Part shown: in pieces, positions 59,211 to 64,000 of the stretch | Position numbering within the stretch: position 1 is the stretch's first letter | Layout: every line of letters starts with the position of its first letter | NCBI RefSeq assembly: GCF_029867415.1 | Contig: NC_081180.1 | Location: 23,026,808 to 23,090,807 of the forward strand | Length of the DNA stretch: 64,000 nucleotides | Direction of reading: 5' to 3' | From: Vicia villosa | Lineage: Eukaryota; Streptophyta; Magnoliopsida; Fabales; Fabaceae | Program-made: the position numbers and the translations under genes | The notes under the pieces: generated by a model | What the model was told of the DNA's origin: nothing | The model's input: only the letters and a program-made list of their open reading frames with translations | Database searches by the model: none

Positions 59211-61385
59211 TCGGCTGTTTTCTTGTATAAATCATTTCCTAATATCACATAGTTTAGAGCTCTATATTTAATCTTTTGATCAGTTCCTCCGACTGGATTA
59301 TTTAGGTATTGGACCAATGGGTTTCTCCAATCAGCATCAGTCATATTGTCGATGGCAAAAATTTCCAAGGCATACAAATCTTTACTTCCCACATTATCAC
59401 TTACCCCCTCAAATTTTGACGTCGACAATTGACTTAACTTGTCTAATACTTCATGGGTTTCTTTATTCTTGATCTCGACCATATCTTCTAACTTGTCTTT
59501 AGAAACTCTATACCCAGAAGCAATTTGTGCCAATTCATTGGCAATGCAATTGTTAGATCTTGGTACATGCAAGATCTCAACATGTTCGAATTTTTCTAAT
59601 AAGCGTATCACGATTGCATAATACATTATTAGATTTTCTTTGATACATTTATACTCTTTTTTGATTTGTCGAATTATTAGCTCAGAATCACCTCGAATCT
59701 CAACTCGTTTTGCCCCTAAATCTATTAGGGCCTTCAAACCAGTTATCAAGGCTTCATATTCGACCTCATTGTTAGAGCATACTTCTTTCATTTTATAATG
59801 GAACTTTGTTGGAAGTCCTTTGGGAGAAATAATCAAGACTCCAATGCCTGATCCATTTTTGTGACTAGAACCGTCAAAAAACAATTTCCAGTTAGTTCGT
59901 TCGACTTGATTTACAGACAATTCGACTAACCCATGGTCGACTATAAAATCAGCCACAACTTGTCCTTTCATAGCTTTTAAAGGGACATATGTCAAGGAAA
60001 ATTCAGTTAGCGCTAAGGCCCACTTACAAATTCGACTATGCAAAATTGGTTTAGACAACATATGTTTAACAACATCAAAATGAGAGGACACATACACATC
60101 AACAGGCTTTATATATTGCTTAAGTTTATTACATGAGAAGTACAAGCATAAGCATAATTTTTCAATATCATTATACCTAGTTTCAGCATCTACTAGGGTT
60201 CGACTTAGATAATATATAGCTCTTTCGACGCCATTATCATCCTCTTGGGCTAACATACTCCCAATTGTCGAGCCTGATGCAGCTATGTATAATTTCATAC
60301 TTTTTGTCCTATTGGGGGGTAACAAAATAGGAGGCTTAGTTAAATAAGCTTTTATTTGGTCGAACGCCTGTTGATGTTCTTGCTCCCATTTGAATTGATC
60401 TTGGTTCTTGAGCTTCACAAGTGGTGAAAATATCTTCGCTTTGCCACTTAGATTTGAAATGAATCTCCTCAAGAAATTAATCTTCCCCAACAATGACTGG
60501 AGTTGTTTCTTTGTTTCTGGCGCCTTTAGCTCCAAGATTGCTTTCGTCTTATTTTGGTTTATCTCAATGCCTTTCTTGTAAACCACGAAGCCCAGGAAAT
60601 CCCCTGCATGTACACCAAAAGCACATTTTAAAGGGTTCATTTTGAGTCCATATTTCCTCATTCGTTCAAAAGATTGTCGAAGATGGTCTAAGTGACCATT
60701 TTCAGAGTTAGATTTTATTACAATATCATTAATATAAACCTGCATAAACATGTCAATAAAATCATGAAACATGGAATTCATGGCTCGTTGGTATGTAGCT
60801 CTAGCATTTTTTAAACCAAAGGGCATTACCACCCATTCATAAGTTCCTAAAGCACCTGGGCATCGAAACGCCGTCTTAGGTACATCTTCGTCAGCTATAA
60901 AAATTTGGTTATAGCCTGAATATCCATCCAATAAGCTGAGATATTCAAATCCGGCTGCAGAGTCGACTAACATTTCAGCAACCGGCATGGGATATTCATC
61001 TTTAGGGGTAGCCTTATTTAAATCTCTGAAATCTATGCATATACGAAGGCTACCATTTTTCTTTATGATCGGCACTATATTTAGCTAACCATTCGACATA
61101 CCTCGCAGTTCGAATAAACTTGCTTTTCAGCAATCTTTCAATTTCTACTTTGATTTTTTCCATAACCTCTGGCGCAAATCTTCTAGGAAGCTGCTTGATC
61201 GGTTTTTTACCTGGGTTTAAAGGTAGTCGATGTTCCACCACCTGTCGACCCAAACCCGGCATTTCATGATAATCCCAAGCAAAACAATCTTTGTATTCTC
61301 TTAGGAGTCGAATCAACTTGGTTTTTAAACAACTTGCAAGCTTCGTGCTCACATATTTAGGCCTTTTAATGATCCCATCACCCAA
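59211..61385 (-). pseudogene. Tat reverse transcriptase and dual RNase H, broken
   Basis: Middle part of Tat pol. The RT start (61385-61050) and the rest (61075-59211) are in different frames, with one extra base in an A run near 61078-61081 (minus strand). In RT the metal-binding YxDD box reads YIND (Asn codon 60728-60730), so catalysis would be lost. Then follow a degenerate first RNase H (YIAASGS) and an archaeal-type second RNase H with FFDGSS, EYEAL and GDSELI. The reading frame ends in the Ogre LTR; the insertion cut it just before the integrase, and the rest is at 25469-26562. Confidence 0.87.
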
Positions 61386-61914
61386 ATCAACTTCTTCCAG
61401 GGGATCTTGAGCTTACATTCTTTTGACTGATCCTAATGGATCCATTTCGAAACCTAAAGGTTCATCATCGTATATCCCATCAAGTCGTTCGACTTGGTGA
61501 TCGACTTCAGGCCTGTCCTCATTTTTTACCAACATGGCCTCAATAACTATATTTTTCTCTAATTCGGCTTCTAAAGCCGTTCTTTCTTTGTTTTCGGCCA
61601 AATAATCCGTTATTCGAGCCAGGTATTCTGACTCAGTGGTCATCATCTTTGACTGATGTCCTCTGCTCTGGAGGACTTTCATGGTTCAATGGTTCATTAG
61701 GGTCTTCTTTATTCCAAATGAAACCATAATTTGGGTCTAAGTTCAGATACTTAGACACACTTTCATCAGAAGAATATACCTCTTCTGCTTTGTAGCAAGG
61801 AGCTACATTTGCCAGATGTTGGTCGAAGTGTCTATGACCACTTTCAGTTTTGTAATAACTTTGGTCAGCTTCAATATTCTCCACTATACCATCTGGCCTC
61901 CAAATGGCCACACG
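61386..61914 (-). pseudogene. Tat protease-RT linker, broken
   Basis: The linker between protease and RT in three pieces: 61911-61633 continues the Gag-protease frame after a TAG at 61915-61917. A frameshift near 61640-61680 moves to the frame of 61682-61413. A TAA near 61410-61412 separates this from the RT start, which is in the same frame. The acidic composition fits a Tat pol linker; no catalytic site lies here. Confidence 0.75.
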
Positions 61915-63999
61915 CTAATGTAAGGTCGAAGGAACTGCCCCTACTCCATGGATCCATTCTCGACCCAACAGCAGTTTAAAATTTGCCTGCGATGCAATCA
62001 CCATAAAGATGGTTGACCTGACAGTCGAACCAACAGCCAGTTTTACTTGAATTACTCCAAGTATTCCACTTGTTTTGCCCTCATAATTAGACAACACCAT
62101 ATTATGGGGCCTTAAATCTTTGTCAGATTTACCCACTTTCTGAAGTGAGGAATAAGGCATTAAGTTTACAGCAGCCCCACCATCGACAAACACTTTGTTT
62201 ATTGGAACATCATCCACTTTTGCCCTTATGAATAAAGGCTTCAAATGATACATCATTCCTCGACCTGGCCTCTCAAACACAGCCTTTTGCTCTTCTACCA
62301 CTCCTTTTCCCATTACATAGTAACAGACAGGTGTTTCTTCCACATTCTCGTCAGGAAGAAAATCATCTTCGTTCTCAGATACCTCAGATACTCTGTCGAA
62401 CTCTGCTGGAAGTACAGAGACGATCCCACAGTCGATTAGCAACTCATCTGACTCTATGTCAAAGTTGTCGTCGACCTCTTCGTCCAACACTGGAGAATAC
62501 TCAGGCTCTTTTTCTGTATTGAGGATCGGAGCATCATCGTCAACCAATTCTTTAATCAGTTTCTTTCCTAGGATCATTCCTGCAGCCAGTCTTTCATTTG
62601 CTATTTTAGCCTGCTCTTCAGTCAACTTCCTGTGAAAAGGCTTTGGCTGATTGTGAGAAAATCCTGCCTGCACCATTTTCGAATTTTCCTGTCCATTCTT
62701 ATGGCTTCTTTGGTAACGCCTCCACTGCGTTCGAGTCATGGGGTTCTTTCCTTTGTAGTTTGGAGATATGTAATCTTTTCTTTTAGATCCACTATCCGTC
62801 CAAGAGCCTTCAGCATTGGTTCCCTCGCCTTGAATTTGCCATTCTGGGCGTTTACCTCTAAAGTTAATGGGTTTCACCCATTTGTCTTCAGGGACATCTG
62901 TCTTAGGACGGAAAGTCCTTGGTTTTTCAAACATCTTCCTGTATTCTCCAGCCCTTCGACCACTGTTTTCTCCTGTGTACATGAATTGGCGATTCTTGCC
63001 TCGACGAGGATCGAACCTCACTTTGTTTGCAGCATCGACATTGAAAACAGCATCACACCTTGGGCATAATCCAACTTGAGAGTTGTTATTGTGGCATCTC
63101 TCAAGGAATTTCAAAAGACTCTCTTTTGGTTCAGGATAAACCATGTTCAAAACTTTGCCATCAGTAGCGCCGTTTTGCTTTCTAACGAAACCATCAGTAG
63201 TCTCGACCATCATCACATCATCAAGCTCAGTATAGTGAGCCTCTTCGACTTGCAAAGGATCAATATCAACTTGCATTGATGACTTTGGCTTTTCTCCAAA
63301 CTGTAACCTTCCTTCTTTCAAAGCTTTCTGCACCAAATCCCTGAAAAGGACACATTGAGAAGTTTTATGACCCAAGAAATTAGGAAATTTACAAAATCCT
63401 CTTTTTTTCTTTTTTTCGAGAGGAGGATTTTTAAGTCCTGGGGGTACTATGATTTGCCCATCAGAAACCAACAAATCAAATATTTCATCACATTTTGTTA
63501 TATCAAATGAATACGTTTTACTAGAAAATTTTTCGTTTTTACTTTCAATCAGATTTTTATCTTTTGAGGGCTTGAGCAATTTACAGATATACGGTGGCCC
63601 TGGCTTTAATTCAGCCACGTTGACCTCTCCCTCTTCGTATTCACTATCGCTAGTAGAGTCGAACTCACTTGTAGTGACATAAGCTATCTTTTCTTTCTTA
63701 TGATATTTACTAGCTCTGGCTTTTTCAGCTTTTAGCCTTTCGACCTGGCGTACTCTATCTGCCAGTTGTGCCATATCTCTCAAATGTTGGGTGTCTAATT
63801 TCTTCCTTATGGAATAATCTAACCCACCTGCAGCCATTTCGACTAACTCATGTTCAGGAATTTGTGTGAAACATCTAGCTTTCAGTAACCTAAAACGGTT
63901 TAGATAGTCATCGACTGGTTCTGTACCCTTTCGCCTAACTCCAGCTAATTCTTTCAAACTAATTTTCGACTGTCCCATATAAAATTGTTCATGGAACAA
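61915..63999 (-). CDS. Tat Gag and protease, 5'-truncated by window edge
   Basis: 694 codons open to the right edge; the true start is outside. Seen: Gag C-terminal core (1-95; DDYLNRFRLLKARCF), linker, zinc cluster around 203-216 (CKFPNFLGHKTSQC), a second Cys/His-rich part near 302-315, a basic region (330-450), and an aspartic protease with VDGGAAVNLMP (605-615) and LLLGREW (676-682). The zinc cluster has Pro at 206 where the C-x2-H-x4-H-x4-C pattern expects His. The frame ends at TAG 61915-61917 but stays open beyond, so this is a nonsense mutation in the polyprotein and not its true end. Confidence 0.85.
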   Translation of the reverse strand: MFHEQFYMGQSKISLKELAGVRRKGTEPVDDYLNRFRLLKARCFTQIPEHELVEMAAGGLDYSIRKKLDTQHLRDMAQLADRVRQVERLKAEKARASKYHKKEKIAYVTTSEFDSTSDSEYEEGEVNVAELKPGPPYICKLLKPSKDKNLIESKNEKFSSKTYSFDITKCDEIFDLLVSDGQIIVPPGLKNPPLEKKKKRGFCKFPNFLGHKTSQCVLFRDLVQKALKEGRLQFGEKPKSSMQVDIDPLQVEEAHYTELDDVMMVETTDGFVRKQNGATDGKVLNMVYPEPKESLLKFLERCHNNNSQVGLCPRCDAVFNVDAANKVRFDPRRGKNRQFMYTGENSGRRAGEYRKMFEKPRTFRPKTDVPEDKWVKPINFRGKRPEWQIQGEGTNAEGSWTDSGSKRKDYISPNYKGKNPMTRTQWRRYQRSHKNGQENSKMVQAGFSHNQPKPFHRKLTEEQAKIANERLAAGMILGKKLIKELVDDDAPILNTEKEPEYSPVLDEEVDDNFDIESDELLIDCGIVSVLPAEFDRVSEVSENEDDFLPDENVEETPVCYYVMGKGVVEEQKAVFERPGRGMMYHLKPLFIRAKVDDVPINKVFVDGGAAVNLMPYSSLQKVGKSDKDLRPHNMVLSNYEGKTSGILGVIQVKLAVGSTVRSTIFMVIASQANFKLLLGREWIHGVGAVPSTLH

Positions 64000-64000
64000 T

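Larger units (their letters stand above)
23595..64000 (-). mobile_element. Decayed Tat-lineage Ty3/gypsy element, split by Ogre
   Basis: A minus-strand element running off the right edge. Its 3' LTR is at 23595-24255. Moving right along the window come an antisense ORF (24618-25349), the integrase (25469-26562), an Ogre insertion (26563-59205), then RNase H/RT (59211-61385), a pol linker and Gag-protease (to 63999, truncated). A second, archaeal-type RNase H domain behind a degenerate first one assigns it to the Tat clade. The two pol halves meet at the CACCC duplication left by the Ogre. Several nonsense mutations, frameshifts and an RT active-site change make it inactive. The 5' LTR lies outside the window, so the target duplication could not be tested. 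Confidence 0.85.

Noticed and set aside
62632..63069. 145-codon ORF antisense to Tat Gag
   Set aside because: It is a shadow of the Gag frame with no start context, promoter or recognisable domain.

Overview
The window is nuclear plant DNA, almost certainly from a legume of the tribe Fabeae (Pisum or a close relative such as Vicia or Lathyrus). The reasons are a pair of legume-type PR-10 genes, a Cyclops/Calypso-like Athila element, and long-LTR Ogre elements with tRNA-Arg-type primer sites, set in AT-rich, TE-packed DNA. No bacterial-type features, tRNA, rRNA or CRISPR were found. The only cellular genes I can support are two minus-strand PR-10 genes (1508-1984 and 18342-18818). They are 94% identical in protein (149/158) and share promoter and 3' flank, so they are a tandem duplication.

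Region by region: 208-562 is a small TRIM-like element. PR-10 copy 1 follows, then AT-rich spacer with (AT)n microsatellites. A complete minus-strand Athila-lineage Ty3/gypsy element (4055-15778) has inserted between the two PR-10 copies. It has 1203-bp LTRs with six differences, a CCTAC target duplication, a tRNA-Asp primer site, an uninterrupted 1821-codon gag-pol with all catalytic residues, and an env-like third ORF ended by a TAG after which the frame stays open for 69 codons. After PR-10 copy 2 come AT-rich spacer and a decayed Ty1/copia pol remnant (21170-23225).

From 23595 to beyond the right edge lies a three-level nest. Level 1 is a decayed minus-strand Tat-lineage gypsy element. 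Its pol is split (gag/PR/RT/RNase H at 59211-63999, integrase at 25469-26562) and carries several nonsense, frameshift and active-site lesions, yet it keeps an intact antisense ORF (24618-25349) with its own TATA box. Level 2 is a plus-strand Ogre element (26563-59205, TSD CACCC, 5.2-kb LTRs), inserted in the Tat integrase region and carrying a 100-N assembly gap that hides most of its coding region. Level 3 is a minus-strand, pol-less Ogre derivative (28572-47000, TSD CCGTG), inserted in the 5' LTR of the Ogre. It carries ORF1 plus a second ORF with three tandem zinc-knuckle modules, and is arranged as LTR-internal-LTR-partial internal-partial LTR.

The most novel material is: the pol-less Ogre derivative with triplicated Gag zinc module and three LTRs; perfect hairpins with a GAAA loop in 157-bp repeats of the Ogre LTR; a roughly 40-bp non-coding motif shared by the Athila and Ogre-derivative 3' regions; and the promoter-bearing antisense ORF surviving inside a dead Tat element. 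Element ages are inferred from LTR divergence counted by eye, and family names rest on motif recognition without database searches.
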